From contig JAGFBZ010000940.1 in NCBI GenBank assembly GCA_018398805.1, positions 1,128,001-1,192,000 on the forward strand: 64,000 nucleotides of DNA, written 5' to 3'. The notes below the pieces were generated by a model that had not been told where the DNA came from, made no database searches, and saw nothing but the letters and a program-made list of their open reading frames with translations. This stretch comes from Hirundichthys speculiger (lineage: Eukaryota; Chordata; Actinopteri; Beloniformes; Exocoetidae). Position 1 is the first letter of the stretch, and each line of letters starts with the position of its first letter. A program made the position numbers and the translations under genes. This document shows, piece by piece, positions 23,291-35,369 of the stretch.

Positions 23291-24780
23291 TAGAAATTTA
23301 GTTTTAAAACTGTTCCTTGTGCCACACTTTTCCAAGCACAACTACACACTTGTTCTTAGTGACAGGACTGTAATCTCTTGTGTTGTCTATAATCTGCACT
23401 CAATAAACCTTTCTGTCTCTCATTGACAACCAGACTCTGAGGACATTTCTCATTGTTTGTTTATCCAGGACAATAACTCTTGCCAGTATGTGATAAATCA
23501 CTACTCAGCCTGTCAAACTGCAACCAGCAAAACAAACACCCAGTATGTTTGCAGGGTTTCAGACTGTCTGAGAAGAAAAAAATCGTAGCGATGACTGACT
23601 TTTTCAGTCTTCTTTTAATTGTGCTGTCCTGGTTTTTAACTCTGAGATGTACCTCTTAGATTGGTTTGTATCTCTTTGAACACTGCACATTCTGACCTTG
23701 GGGTAAAATTTCTGGGATGTCCTCTCCTGGGAAGATTGTCAATTGGTCTTGAATGCTTTCTCCCCTCAATAATCTTTCTTACTGTAGAATGTAGTATTAA
23801 AGAGACCAGAGGGGATACTAACATTTGCACACAAGTACATTCTGACCTTCTGATTCCAAACTGCTTACCTTAAAGGGCTTACCTTATGTGCTCTAAAACC
23901 CTTTGAACAAGACAGAAGACAAATACCTATAGTACATTTGGAATAATCAATACTGACAGCATGGATCGTGCACCAGTGCAAGATACAGTGACCGATGTCT
24001 AACAGACTCTAAGGACAAAAGTTACTTGTCTTCAAAGCCTCTTGGCAGACAACGACCAGAGTTGGCACAGCTGAGATACACAGAAGCCACAGTTTTGAAT
24101 GGAAATAAATCAGCCACAATGAATTAATGGTGGATGAACAAGACCACCAGATTTGTTCAATAAAATTAACTTTTCTTATTTCTTATAAAAGCAGAGCATT
24201 TATTGTCCTGACACAATAGCGGGAGGACGCTGTCTCGACTAGCTTCCTCCATCTAGACATCTGCAACAGTCTGCAAGGGTCAACCACTACAACGTCCTCC
24301 AGACCCATTACATGCACTTGCATGGGAAGCTTTCATGCACGTGGAAGTCATTTCAGTACAACTGTGAGTCCCAAATGGTTCACACATGCTGATGGAGAAA
24401 CTCAAGGATAACTTGCATGTGTACTGTATATGTGTGTCTATCATGTTTTTTAGCATCTGAAGAAGACTTTTATCTCGAAGCAGTGCTGTTCCTTAAAACC
24501 ACAAAGCTGCAACCATGGCTATACATCCCACATGTCGATTAAAAAACTGAACTGTAGTCTCACATATACTGCTGTGTGAATGTGTTACTCAATGTGAGCT
24601 TAGCGTTAAGATTTGCTGTTGTTTTTTTATTTTTATTGGCTACAGTGAGCTGCAGAGACTCCTTTTTGGACAAAAAAGAAACCTGTTCAGTTATCGCTAC
24701 TAATCTGTTGAAATTCTTGGAGTTCAATGATATTTTTAACTCACATATCATAGGATAAAGGGAATGGCTCACTAATTGTT
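23291..24780. other. Mostly unassigned, with one Tc1 fragment
   Basis: Apart from the Tc1-like segment at 23636-23830, I see no gene, RNA or recognised repeat. Confidence 0.4.
23636..23830 (-). mobile_element. Tc1-like transposase N-terminal fragment
   Basis: The minus frame reads STVRKIIEGRKHSRPIDNLP followed by RRGHPRNFTPR. This is the end of the first helix-turn-helix and the NLPRxGRPxxxTPR linker diagnostic of Tc1 DNA-binding domains. The catalytic domain is not present downstream. Confidence 0.8.
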
Positions 24781-24784
24781 CCAC

Positions 24785-25255
24785 TTGCTTTACCTTTTCC
24801 CACAAGCCTCTACCCTCAAATTGTGTGTATAGGAACCTTCGCTAACCTCTAATGCCATCTTCCGCCCACTAAAGCCGCTACACATTTTACCGACTCTTTT
24901 ACTCACTTTATAGGTTAGGCAATGGGCATGTCTTTTGCCCTTTCCTTAAACTTGGTATTGTACCATCGCAGGTTTAGGAAAAGCAGTTTGGGTGGTCCGA
25001 CCACCAGCAACCCACGCTGGCTCGTACAAGAGCGTGCCCAAATGGCTTCAACGTGCGCCCACGGGCACAAACAGCCCGACCTCTCGAATTAACTCTTGTA
25101 TAAAAACCATGATTTGGCCTCGGTTGAACCCCTGAGAAAATGGCAGAAATTGTTTTAAACGGCTTGCTCGCCAGTTAAACCATAGATGACCAGAGTGTGT
25201 TTAGCGCACCAACCACCTAGGACTTTCAGGTAGCCGATATGCATGGTAGTGGTTA
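24785..25255 (-). repeat. Fold-back repeat family C, copy 1 (diverged)
   Basis: Reverse-orientation, older copy of the family at 26084-26479 and 36790-37321. Shared ordered motifs, read on the plus strand, are 'gtataggaaccttcgctaac', 'taccgactcttttactcac', 'ggcaatgggcatgtctttt', 'cttggtattgtaccatcgca', 'gggtggtccgaccacc', 'aacccctgagaaaatggca', 'gtgtgtttagcgcaccaacc' and 'actttcaggtagcc'. It keeps the internal segment that copy 2 lacks. Confidence 0.75.
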
Positions 25256-25441
25256 TGGGTGTTCCACCTGTTTAACCAATCAGTGCGTCAGTAGCCATTG
25301 CCTTTAAGAGCAGGTTGCGCTACCAGCAAACTGCTATGGAGCGTCTTTTCACCCAGATCGGAGCAGCTCTCATGGGCAGCTCGTCTGGGACTCTGCTGTA
25401 GAGCTTCCTCCTCTTCTTTCCTCGTCCTCCTCTGCACTGAT

Positions 25442-25510
25442 ATTCAATTCAATTTTATTTGTATAGCGTCTGTTACAATGACAATTGTCTCTAGGCGCGT
25501 TATATATACA
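25442..25510 (-). repeat. Dispersed repeat family A, short end
   Basis: Begins 'attcaattcaattttattt' and keeps 'gtatagcgtctgttacaatg' and 'attgtctctaggcgcgtta'. Confidence 0.75.
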
Positions 25511-25614
25511 GAACTAGCTCTAACTAATGTGGAGCAAATGATTTAATAATTTCTTTTGTATGCCAAGAAGTTTCAACAAACTGCTCAGAAAAAATAGAGC
25601 CAGTGAGCTTCCAG

Positions 25615-26075
25615 GAAAGCATTTCTTAACTAGAAAAGCACTCGGAGAGCACAGACCTCCACCAAGCACAACAGTTCTTCCATATAGCGATTTACAGATT
25701 GCGATAAAATCCGCCTTCTGGATCAGATCCGGATCAGCCTCTGAAATTTGATAGAGGTTCCTTTTGTCAATCCCTGAGTGAAATTTCATGAGTTTTGGGT
25801 AATAATTAACGGAGATATTGAAAAAACAAAATTTCCGGCCCCATTGACCGCAATGTTATCGAAAATTTGAAAGTGATCCAGAATCCAGGATTTCTTTCCG
25901 GATCACAGCCAAAATGAAATCAGTTTCTTCCTTTTCACAATTCTGACAACTCCTGAAAATTTAATCAAAATCCATCCCTAACTTTTTGAGTTATCTTGTA
26001 CACAGACAGACAAACGGACAGACAGACAGACAGATAAACGCTGGCAAAAACATTACCTCCTTGGCGGAGGTAAAA
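25615..26075 (+). mobile_element. RTE-type retroelement tail ('ggcggaggtaa')
   Basis: Contains 'aaaagcactcggagagcac', 'gacctccaccaagcac', 'tttcatgagttttgggtaat', 'tttttgagttatcttgtac', a run of CAGA/GACA units, and the terminus 'aacattacctccttggcgga' followed by 'ggtaa'. This ordered set is the non-coding 3' part of a widespread animal RTE-like retroelement or a SINE using its tail. No protein remains. Confidence 0.65.
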
Positions 26076-26083
26076 ATATTCGT

Positions 26084-26479
26084 TACACAGACAATTCCTA
26101 TTGGCTACCTGAAAGTCCCAGATAGTTGGTGCGCACTCCCTGTGAACGATTTGGACGCGCTCTTTTATGCGCGACATGCCGGTTGCGCTTTGCCACAAAC
26201 TCGGTATCTTGCGGTACCGGTATCTCGTGGGTTTAGGATAGAGGGTAGCGGGTGATCAGACCACCCGCTACCCTCTATCCTGACCCGGCGATTGCAAGAT
26301 ACCGAATTTGTGGAAAGTGCAAGAGACACTCCCATTGCTGCGCCTACAATGTGAGTAAGGGAGTCGGCATAATGGGTGGTGGCTTTAGGGAGCGGAAGAT
26401 TGCATTAGCGGTTGGCGGAGGTTCCTAAATCAGCAATTTGCGGGTAGTGGGTAGCGGCTAGCGGCTAGCGGGAGGTGTA
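26084..26479 (+). repeat. Fold-back repeat family C, copy 2
   Basis: The copy runs from TACAC to GTGTA. Its centre is a perfect inverted repeat: AGGATAGAGGGTAGCGGGTG at 26235-26254 and its exact complement at 26262-26281, with a 7-base loop ATCAGAC. Imperfect outer arms ('ccacaaactcggtatcttgc' versus the complement of 'gcaagataccgaatttgtgg') extend the hairpin to about 130 bp. Compared with copies 1 and 3 it lacks about 130 bases after 'ttggtgcgc'. There is no coding capacity. Confidence 0.85.
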
Positions 26480-28560
26480 AGATCGGGCCCACTGTCTCCT
26501 GCTGTAAAAATCATATTTCTAAAGCCTCCAAACGGGCGGATGAAGCAACAAATCCAGCCTTGTTTCTTCAGTGGACAACTTTAGGAATCTCCTTATGAGT
26601 TTTTGAAGCCGGGGACAGTATATTACTTGCACTTGCACAGTCTCCAGCACACACACAGGCACACGCACGTGCACACACACACAGATGCACACACATTTGC
26701 CCACACATGCAGCAGCTGGCAGAACCACGGAGAGAATAGGATTTATTGTTATTGTTATAACGTGGGAGTCCAGAAGTGGTTGAATGTGGCTGATATAAGG
26801 CTGTTTTAATAAGTCTTGATTTAAAGTGGGACCCCTGAAGGAGCTGCGCTCGTATATGTGCGCACACAGTTAATCTTGGAATAGTTTGACTGTCCTTCTT
26901 CTGTCTTTGTCTCCCTCGGTTTCACTCAGATTTATCTTATCTAAGTGTGTGTGTGCAAAAGAAAGAGGTATATATAAAGACTGTTTCAAATCATCTGTTT
27001 CCATCTACACAAAATCTAATACAAAGTTCTGAATGTGCATGAGCCTGTGTGAAACTATTACATCCCTGGGGATCAGCTCTCTGTATGTCTCAGCTAAAAA
27101 GGCAGCCATGAACAACATCACCTTTGAATTATGAGTGTGTACCTGCTGTTCACGTGCAGCTGTGCGAGTGCATGAGTGTGTAGCTGCGTCTGATGAGCAG
27201 TGCCTGGTGTGTGGTAATTACCACCAGAAACAAGTTTTAATGTCTTTATTTAAAAAAATCAAATAAAAACAAAAAGTCACAGCTGTTCACAGCTGTTACT
27301 TGCTTTCCTGTATATTTATGCTCCTATTTTGATGCTGTCATTGTGGACCTGGGGTCTTTTACTTCACCTGAAAGGTGATGTCTGCAATTACCTCTGTATT
27401 CTCAGTCTTGCACCCTTAACCACAGAAACAACAGACACAACAGTACACAATTCACAGAAGATGAACCACTATTTTAATCGTGTCTCGATGTTTCTGCTAG
27501 ATTTAGCAGAAGTTTAATAATTTTAGTTTTGTCATTGGATTGACTGATATCTTGTTCAGGTTTTACCAACCAATACTTTTAATTATCTAAGTGCAGGCTA
27601 TCCGTAGCCTGTAATTTTTCACATTTGGAAAGGAGTAAGTACCTTTTTTTTTTGATGAGCAACAAGGCCACGCCTTTAAGCTCCAACTGTGTAAGCTTTG
27701 ACTCTAAAGTAGCAGCTTAAAGAGAAACAGCTCTTTCCTGTGCTAAAATATCAGTTTCAGTTTCATTTCATTCATTCATTCAGGAACAGTTGTTTAACTC
27801 CTCCCTACCAGCCCCAGCACCTTTGGATCGCCATTCCAGTTGTCTCTTGCAACAACTGAATGTTGCCTTATGGCACAATGTCACACATCTGCAATAATTA
27901 AACGAATTCACAGAGATAAACAGCATGGCAGCGATGACTGTTTAAAGGGGGAAAAGGAAAGAACCTGGTACATTTTGGAGAGTGCTGTAAAAGGTGATTT
28001 AATCTTCATGCCCACTGGGCTGAACCTCTATTTTAACTGTAAAGTATCGACATTCTACAGCGTGGGGCAACAATTAACACAGATCTCATCCAAAGTTGTA
28101 TCCAAAGTTAGAATTTTCTTGAGATCTACTCTGTGTTTGGCTTAAAGATCCCTAAGCATGTCACCTCCTATAAAATTAAGGAGTCTGTTTGTCAGATTGT
28201 GTGACTGATGCACACTGAGCATCCTCTGAGTTACTGTGGATAAAGAATATTGAGGATAATGAGGTTCTGTATCTTCAAAGCCGTGAAAGCTGTTCTGATC
28301 CTGTGCAGAAGAAACAATCCAGAAAGCACAAAAACTGATTCTTACTATTTCCATGACTTTTAATCAATGCATACTTTGTGAACCCACATACTTCATTCTT
28401 TCTTTGATAGCACATTAAGGAAATATTCAAAGGAATATTCCAGAGTTAAATCAACCCCAGATCTCTTACTAGATGGTTATGAGAGTAAAGTTTCATTAGG
28501 AAAAATGAAAGTTCAAAAGGGTTTTGAGTTAAAATGGAGCATACATTTGGAGCATAATAG
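26480..28560. other. Unassigned sequence with CA repeat
   Basis: Holds a CA/TG-rich stretch at 26640-26710. Small frames have no recognised domains. Confidence 0.4.
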
Positions 28561-28575
28561 CTGTTCATGTTAGAC

Positions 28576-29879
28576 CGGGGGTCGGCAACCCGCGGCTCTA
28601 GAGCCGCATGCGGCTCTTTAGCGCCGCCCTAGTGGCTCCCTGGAGCTTTTTCAAAAATGTTTGAAAATGGAAAAAGATGGGGGAGGGAAATATATTTTTT
28701 TGTTTTAATATGGTTTCTGTAGGAGGACAAACATGACCCAAACATTCTTAACGTTTTCCAATGCTGTAAAAATGTGTAGAATAAATATTAAATTTCAACA
28801 TTTCTGTCAACGAAGATTTGCGTCATAGCCTGCGACACACGTTTCTATCAGCAGGGCGGGATGCCAGGCAGGTGGCTGTTGTAAACAAACCGGCGGCTGT
28901 GTGATGGGCCATGGATCCCAAAGGGAAAAAGAGAAAAATAACTGAGGAGAACAGAGGATTCAACGTTTCTTGGACCGAATCATTTGCATTCATTGCCAAC
29001 GCGGAAGGATTGCCTGAATGTTTGAGAGCTTGCAGTCCTGCGTCAAGATTAAAGTTACATCTTACATGCGCGATGTTGAGAAGCTGACCAGTGATGTCCG
29101 AAAACAAAAGTCACATTAAACGGGTAAGAACACAATCCTGTCATAGGCACATATTTAGTAACAAAGTGGCTGTTTTTATAAAGTGATTTCTGATTTTTGT
29201 CAGTATATATTTGGAATGACACTTAGGGATATTATTGTGTTTTGTTGCTCAGGTCCGAGGATAGCTGCGTTGGTTGTGTGTCCAAAGAGAAGAGGATGCT
29301 GCTGCGTTTCACCCTTGCACTGACTTGGTTGGCATTTGCACAGAAATCAAACTTAAACTGTATTAATTTGATTTTATATATTTTATCTTTTCAAAAGGCT
29401 GCTGTTTTATTTTTATAAATGCAGGCTGCGTTTTATAGCACTCTATTTGTTGCCCAGATAAGGGGCACGTTATGCACGTTCCATTTTGTTGTTTTTTCGA
29501 ATCCTCAAAATAAAAATGACATCAAAAATCTGATTTCTTTATTGCATTTCTTTAATTTCATCAAAGCATTGAAACGTAATTCATTAATATTGTAATGAAG
29601 TTAAACTTAAGGCGGCATCGTGCAACAGAGTAGTCACGTGGTGCGTCATTCTCTACAGGATGCACTGCAGGGAAAATAAACATTTTATCATGAAGGCTCA
29701 TTATGTATTTGTAGCCAACTTAGTCATTTTGATAGTAGGCTAATATAGCTAATATAGATACATACAGCATGTGTTGCCTTCATTATAAGGCTTTTAATTT
29801 TTTGCGGCTCCAGACATATTTGTTTCTTGTTTTTATGGTCCAATATGGCTCTTTCAACATTTTGGGTTGCCGACCTCTG
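28576..29879 (+). mobile_element. hAT-type element with 8-bp TSD and transposase remnant
   Basis: The 1,304-bp element has ends CGGGGGTCGGCAACCC and the complement of CAGAGGTCGGCAACCC (14 of 16 matching). It is flanked by identical TGTTAGAC at 28568-28575 and 29880-29887. The 5' part contains 'gcggctctagagccgcatg', typical of this vertebrate hAT family. A short frame at 28911-29087 keeps the transposase N-terminus. Most of the transposase has been deleted, so the copy is non-autonomous. Confidence 0.93.
28911..29087 (+). pseudogene. Truncated hAT transposase N-terminus (58 aa)
   Basis: Starts ATGGATCCCAAAGGGAAAAA and reads MDPKGKKRKITEENRGFNVS followed by WTESFAFIANAEGLPECL. In the hAT group that also gave rise to vertebrate transposase-derived zinc-finger proteins, a basic KKRK start followed by an aromatic-rich WTxSFxF and GxPxCL motif opens the protein. 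It stops after 58 codons, before any catalytic region. It sits about 335 bases inside the element's left end. Confidence 0.75.
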
Positions 29880-30004
29880 TGTTAGACCAAATGGCAAGTA
29901 GCGACGTTAGAATAAATGACTATTATGAACAGCAACACCCCTTTATAGAAGACAGCAAGTCTTGTGGTCTCAACAGCACAGACATTTGCAGATCCTGAAT
30001 GTCC

Positions 30005-30090
30005 ATCCAGCCATTATTCAAATTCAAATTCAAAAATACTTTATTAATCCCCCAAGGGGGAAATTCAAGTTTCAGTACACCAGTCTGGTG
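30005..30090 (-). repeat. LINE 3' end motif (Rex1-like)
   Basis: 'aaaaatactttattaatccc' followed by 'ccaagggggaaattcaagtt' is the 3' end shared by Rex1-type fish LINEs, seen again at 62325-62380. Confidence 0.65.
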
Positions 30091-30334
30091 TATTAGAGGA
30101 GCTGCCAGCGTCCAGCGCTCCTTTTCATGCCCGGTTCCGTGGTCCGAGTGCTAACTCCAGTTAACAGCCGTTAAAACAGTTAACAGCCGTTAGAACCAGT
30201 ATATCTCCATAATGATGACAAGTGAGATATCTCCAGGTCAGAGGAGGAAACACAGATGAACCAAACCGTCTCCTCTGGGAAGACTGAGCTCCTTCAGTCC
30301 GGCGAGCGACGGAGCCGACTGTCCCAGAGCCCGG

Positions 30335-30490
30335 TTCATCATATATATGGTTATCCATACCCATTTAGTCCTCTGTAGGGTCACGGGGATCAGCTGGAGT
30401 CTATCCCAGCTGTCTTTGGGGCGTAAGGCAGGGGTCCACCTGGACAGGTCGCCAGTCCATTGTAGGGCCACGCTGAAAGTCATGTAGTGT
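30335..30490 (-). repeat. Interspersed repeat D
   Basis: Carries 'tagggtcacggggatcagct', 'ggagtctatcccagctgtct' and 'ggacaggtcgccagtccatt'. This is the reverse orientation of the repeat whose other parts lie at 41735-41868 and 45455-45655. Another small piece occurs near 31500. Confidence 0.65.
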
Positions 30491-30654
30491 AAAAGCAACA
30501 TCACAGTTTTGAGAGAAACTTTCAGTAACAAATATGTCCAAAAGTTAATACCTCCTCTTTTAACCCTATTTTTTAAAATTATTTATTTATTCAAGCGAAA
30601 AAGGGGGGAAAAAATCATCTAGGCAGTCATTTCCCTTTATAACTGAGTTTCTCA

Positions 30655-31335
30655 CATGGTTGGTGGAAGACTTCCAGTCCATTCTTTTATGTATTTCTGG
30701 GCTGTTTCAAGGTGTTTTAAAATCCCACAACATCGTTTCATTTTGGTTGAGGTCTGGTCTTTTGTTTGGCAACAACTCCCAGACTGATGTAGATTTGTTG
30801 CTGTTCTTTGGATCATTGTCCCGTCGCATTTCCAAGTGTCAAACAAGCTTTAGCTCTCAGACAGATGGCCTCATGTTTGCTTGTTGATTGATTTTCTGAG
30901 GAGTTCATTGTTCGTAAGAGGGTGCCCAGATCCCGTGGCTACAGAATAAGCCCAAATCACCACCCGTCCAACGCCGTACTTCACACTGGGTATGATGGGT
31001 CCCTGCTGTTTATTTTGCTCCCGCCAAACATGTTGCTGGGCACTCAGGCCACAAAATTCCACTTTTGTGTCATCTATCCACAGGATTTTGTGCCAGAAGC
31101 CTTGTGATTTGTTCAGATGGAGTTTTGTGAATCAAAGTCTTGTTTCTTTGCTCTTTTAGGGCCGCATGGCAGTCCTTCCACATGAGCCATGCTTGTTCGG
31201 TCTTTTTCCAATTGTGTTGCCACTGAAGGACATTGAACTCCAGACTGTTTGGAAGTAGTTTTTTTAAAACTTTCCCAGCTGATTTCCTGCTTCTCTTTGA
31301 CCGCTCCTTCTGGGTTTCCCTCTTGGCATTGTGTT
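30655..31335 (-). mobile_element. Tc1/mariner-like transposase remnant
   Basis: The minus strand encodes decayed Tc1 transposase. The frame at 30871-31062 reads VEFCGLSAQQHVWREQN then VKYGVGRVVIWAY, matching the family pattern around the second catalytic Asp (VxxFGxNxxxxVWR...VKHGGGSxMxWG). Upstream (plus 31160-31330) and downstream blocks continue in order, with stops and indels. Terminal repeats are not visible. Confidence 0.85.
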
Positions 31336-31340
31336 AATAC

Positions 31341-32040
31341 TAGGCCTGTCAGTTGATTAATTTTTTAATCGTGATTAATCGAAAGATTTTTCATAGTTAA
31401 CTCGTGATTTATCATACATTAATCGCACATTAATCGGATTTTTTTAATGTTCTGTTTATCCATCCATCCATCCATCCATCATCTATACCCATTATGTCCT
31501 ATACAGGGTCACGGGGATCTGCTTTATTTTTTTTAAGCCTTTAGTTTGAAAACCGGAAGTCCACCAATGCTGCCGTACTTTTTGGGGTCTTAATTCATCA
31601 GCTTGTCAGTGTATTTTGTCAGGGCTGCTGCTTGACCGCAGTAATTTGCTGACGGTCCCTAAACTCCACAGCAGCAGCGAGGTACTCAGAAGGAGCTAAA
31701 CTTACTGAGCTTGGAGGGTTGATGATACTTGTGAAATGTCTGGCATCTTCATATCTACAAAATGATACCAACCTGGATGAAATTGTTGCCGTTTTCATGA
31801 CGCTATTAAAGTTTAAAGAGAAAAAACAAGCAAATGTCAGATGTGAAACTAATTTTACCGCCCTGCGGTGGTAACTCAATTCACAGCGACAGTTAATACA
31901 AATAACCTTTTTCTTCTCAACAGACCCATCTGGCAGCACCTTAAAGCTAAACTTGCCGTTCATTAGACCCTTTTCTGTCTCCATGTCTGTCCCACATGTT
32001 GACTTTAAATACACTTATTGGCCGAGGGTCACATTTACAG
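31341..32040 (-). mobile_element. hAT-type element remnant with BED-finger sequence
   Basis: Begins 'taggcctgtcagttgattaa' with 'aatcgtgattaatcg' repeats, the end sequence of a common vertebrate hAT family. On the minus strand at about 31970-31860 the frame reads GKFSFKVLPDGSVEKKK then VICINCRCELSYHRR. This is the first half of a BED zinc finger (the Cys-x2-Cys pair), with the His half lost. A small CATC run and a piece of repeat D lie inside (31456-31520). The opposite end is not defined. Confidence 0.7.
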
Positions 32041-34735
32041 AAACGTGTGTGCGTTAATCTAGTGCCCATGTGTTTATCAATGTGTGATGGTGTGGAATAA
32101 AAGGGAAAAAAAAGCATTGCCTAGACTCAATAGAAAAATATGTGTACCTCTCTGTGAATGTTTGTATGAATGTAGCTGAAAGCACCTTCGGTGGTCAACA
32201 AGACGATGAAAGCATCTTTATGCTAATGTTGTCTGTTGTATTTTCTGGTCACTGTTTAAAGGTCTACGCTTTACCTGGTAATGATCACGTCATTCATGGC
32301 GGATGATCAGTAGCTACTGCTCTTTTAAATCCAACAAAAGAAGTCATGGCTACTTTCCTTTTTGGTTTTATAATTGTTAAGCAAATAACGCCATGGTTAA
32401 AAAAAAAAAAAAGGTCTTGCTTTTGAGAGGTTGTATTTTCTCCACTACTATCAGATAATGTTAACTACGTTTGCACACACAAAAAACAAACATATGATTA
32501 AAAAAAAATGTATTTTTTGCTAATATGCTAATATAATGTGGTAATAAGATAAGCTGAAAATACAACATCATTAAAATGATTGAGTCTATAGTCCAAAAAA
32601 GTTTGATAAAATAGCCAAATCATAACATTTTGTCTCATGTCTAAAGTCAAAGTATACAGCACTATCCATTTCTTTGTGACGTTTTTATTCCAAAAAGTAC
32701 AGTTTAAGGTTAGAACCAATCTTTAATCTGAAAGGTCTTTTTTTTTTTTTCATATAGATGACTTGGTCTGGTTCAATAAGCTCTCTCTCTTTCGTTTCTT
32801 TTTTTTTTTTGTGCTGATACGTTGAGAGCTCTGATGGATGGGTGGTATGTATGAATGACTGTCTCTATTTATTGAGGGTGGGGGACACAGTCGCCGTGTT
32901 GTTAGGACAGGACTCAGACCATGACCCTGTGACCCTGCATCTATCTCTCTCTCTCTCTCTCTCTCCTCTCACACACACACACACACACACACAGTTTCAG
33001 GTGGTTCCATAATAAGCGCCTCTCAGTCACAGTAACCCCTTTTACCTGACCAACAGCACACTGATGCAGGCAGAAATACATGCTGATCAGTCATCGTGTC
33101 GCTGCTCACCGTAATCAGCCGGAGTGACTTTGATAAGTATGCTGAAATGACTTTCAGACTGCAGTGGGCCGGCGTGAAAGAAAAAGCCCGTACCTCATTA
33201 CCGGGTCAGGCACCAGAAAAGCCATGTCCCTAAATGTATAGGCCGTCATTGATTTGTTTTTCTGTATGCGTCCTTGTGTGCGTACATGGAGGGGGAGGGT
33301 TAAAGATCGGTTCAGGTCCTCCTGACCAGAGGCTCCAAACACCTCAGCTGGTTGTTTAACACGAGGAGGAGCAGTGAATCTACTCTGCGTCATTATCTAG
33401 ACTTGTTAACTTGGTCCTGTGGCTCCACATGAGACACCTCCGGTAAAAGATTCGTCTGTGTCATGGTGACTGAAGACTCGATATCCCTGCAGTTCTTTCT
33501 GTAATACTTTAGAACGTTATTGCACAAATTTGTCAAAAAGTTGGCAGTGGAGACACATACAAAAAATTGGCCAGAGCCTTGCAAAGCTTTCAGCCCTGAT
33601 CAGCATTGCTCACTGTCTGGGCCAGACCTCATTGTACTTATGTGCAAAGTACTCAACTTAATGAATATGTCTGAAATGTTTGAGCAACTTGGATAAGTTT
33701 CCTTCCTTGGTAAAATATCAGTTTCAATAAACCAAAGAGCAAGAGAGAGTCAGTGAACCACCAAATGTTAACAAAACAGCCACACAGAGAAAAATCCCAA
33801 TGGTAAAGTCTACAATGATTCTTCACAGATAACACGTTAAAATCAATACAATCAATTTTTAAAAAAAAGTTTACTTGTGGAAATTAACCTGATGGTTGGT
33901 CTCCCTCATCATGTCTGTCAGTCAGACTGATCAGAAGGGACGTTATTAATGGAATCAATCAATGAGTAATGATTTGCGGGGAAAAACAAAGAATGGACAG
34001 ACTGTTCTATGAGTTGGTACTTTTTCAGCAGGAGTCTGTTGGAGTCAGAGATGATGAAGCTTAGCGGCATCCTTGCACTCTAAAGCTGCTTCTGCACCGA
34101 AAAAAAAAAAGAAAAATGCCCCAGTCTTTTTTTGTCAGGTGTGAAACTAATACTATACCATGAAGGCTGCAAGATGTTGGCTCAGAAGGTCTTAGACTCC
34201 ACTGGACCCGTTTAAATGATGTCAACAAAACACCGTATGACATGAAAGTAAATACAATGATCAAAGTCTTTATGATCTCTTAACTTCGATTAATTTACTC
34301 TTATTAGTCTCCTGGTATTCCTTCTGAAACTGATTTTATTAATGCATTAAAAAATAAAAAAAAAAAACCTTGGGTCAATTAAAGCTTTTCAAGGATCATT
34401 TTGAGCTCCACCGTCTTTTTGAAGCAGAATCATGTGAGGAAGCAGGAAGACCTGCCTCATACGTACCGAACATGAGGCTTATGTCACAGTCCATTCAATT
34501 ACACACAAGCCGATATGTTTGACTAAAAACAAAGTTTCTACCCTGTGCTAGAGCAAGAGTTTATCAGTGCATTTTCAAGAGCCAAAGGAAGGAAAAAAAA
34601 TCAAAACTATTGGTTAGATAAGACATATAGTTCATTCTATATGTGCTTAGAGGGAACAAACCTGGAATTTGGAAATCTAAACAATATAATTTAAAGCCAT
34701 TTTCAGATCCAGTATTAGACACGTTGCAACAGGCT
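32041..34735. other. Unassigned sequence with microsatellite
   Basis: CT then CA dinucleotide runs occupy 32945-32993. No recognised gene; open frames are short. Confidence 0.4.
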
Positions 34736-34739
34736 TCAG

Positions 34740-34930
34740 GTCACGCTATATAAGGTAACGGGGCACAACCTCTCTCTCCAAGGACCTCCTTGTGAATGAA
34801 CCACTCGGCTGCACCTTCAGGGTTGATTTTGGTCCGCCCGATGGTGCCCGAATGGCGCCGGCCCGGATGACCCTTCCCTGTTCTCTCTGCCCTGTTTCCT
34901 GTCTCTCCTTCTCTGTCAAATAAAGGCCAC
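34740..34930 (-). repeat. Possible interspersed repeat fragment
   Basis: On the minus strand, 'gacagagaaggagagacagg' with following AG-rich sequence resembles a common fish repeat. The 63-69 aa frames over it are not supported as genes. Confidence 0.3.
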
Positions 34931-35224
34931 AAAAAAAGAAAACTGTTGATTTCACTGTAGATTAATCTGAAACGAGCATCATTGATTTACCTGACATGGA
35001 TTAGTAATCCGTATTACAGTAATCCCTAATATTTTTTGCAAATAATAATCATCCACACGCGCACACAACTTTAAAGGAAATGCCATTTTCTTTCTAAGTC
35101 ACATTTCGGTTTGTGTTTCAAGAAGCAGAAGACCGGTTGATCTGTCTTTGAAGGACTAAAGTATCGTTTCTCTAAAAGCCGTTGCAACCATTCGGGCCTT
35201 TGTGTTTGTCTTAATTTTTAAATG

Positions 35225-35285
35225 TATTATTTAAGATAAGACAGTCTTTCATTAGTCCCACAGTGGGGAAATTCACAGCGTGTGA
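35225..35285 (-). repeat. LINE 3' end motif
   Basis: 'ctttcattagtcccacagtg' followed by 'gggaaattcacag' is a variant of the '...tttattaatccc...ggaaattc' LINE tail. Confidence 0.5.
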
Positions 35286-35369
35286 TTTTGTGTGTGCTTT
35301 AACTTGTCGGAGAAATACGACATTGGTTGATTTATTGTGCTTCTGTATCTTTGTGTTTGTAGCTTACAA

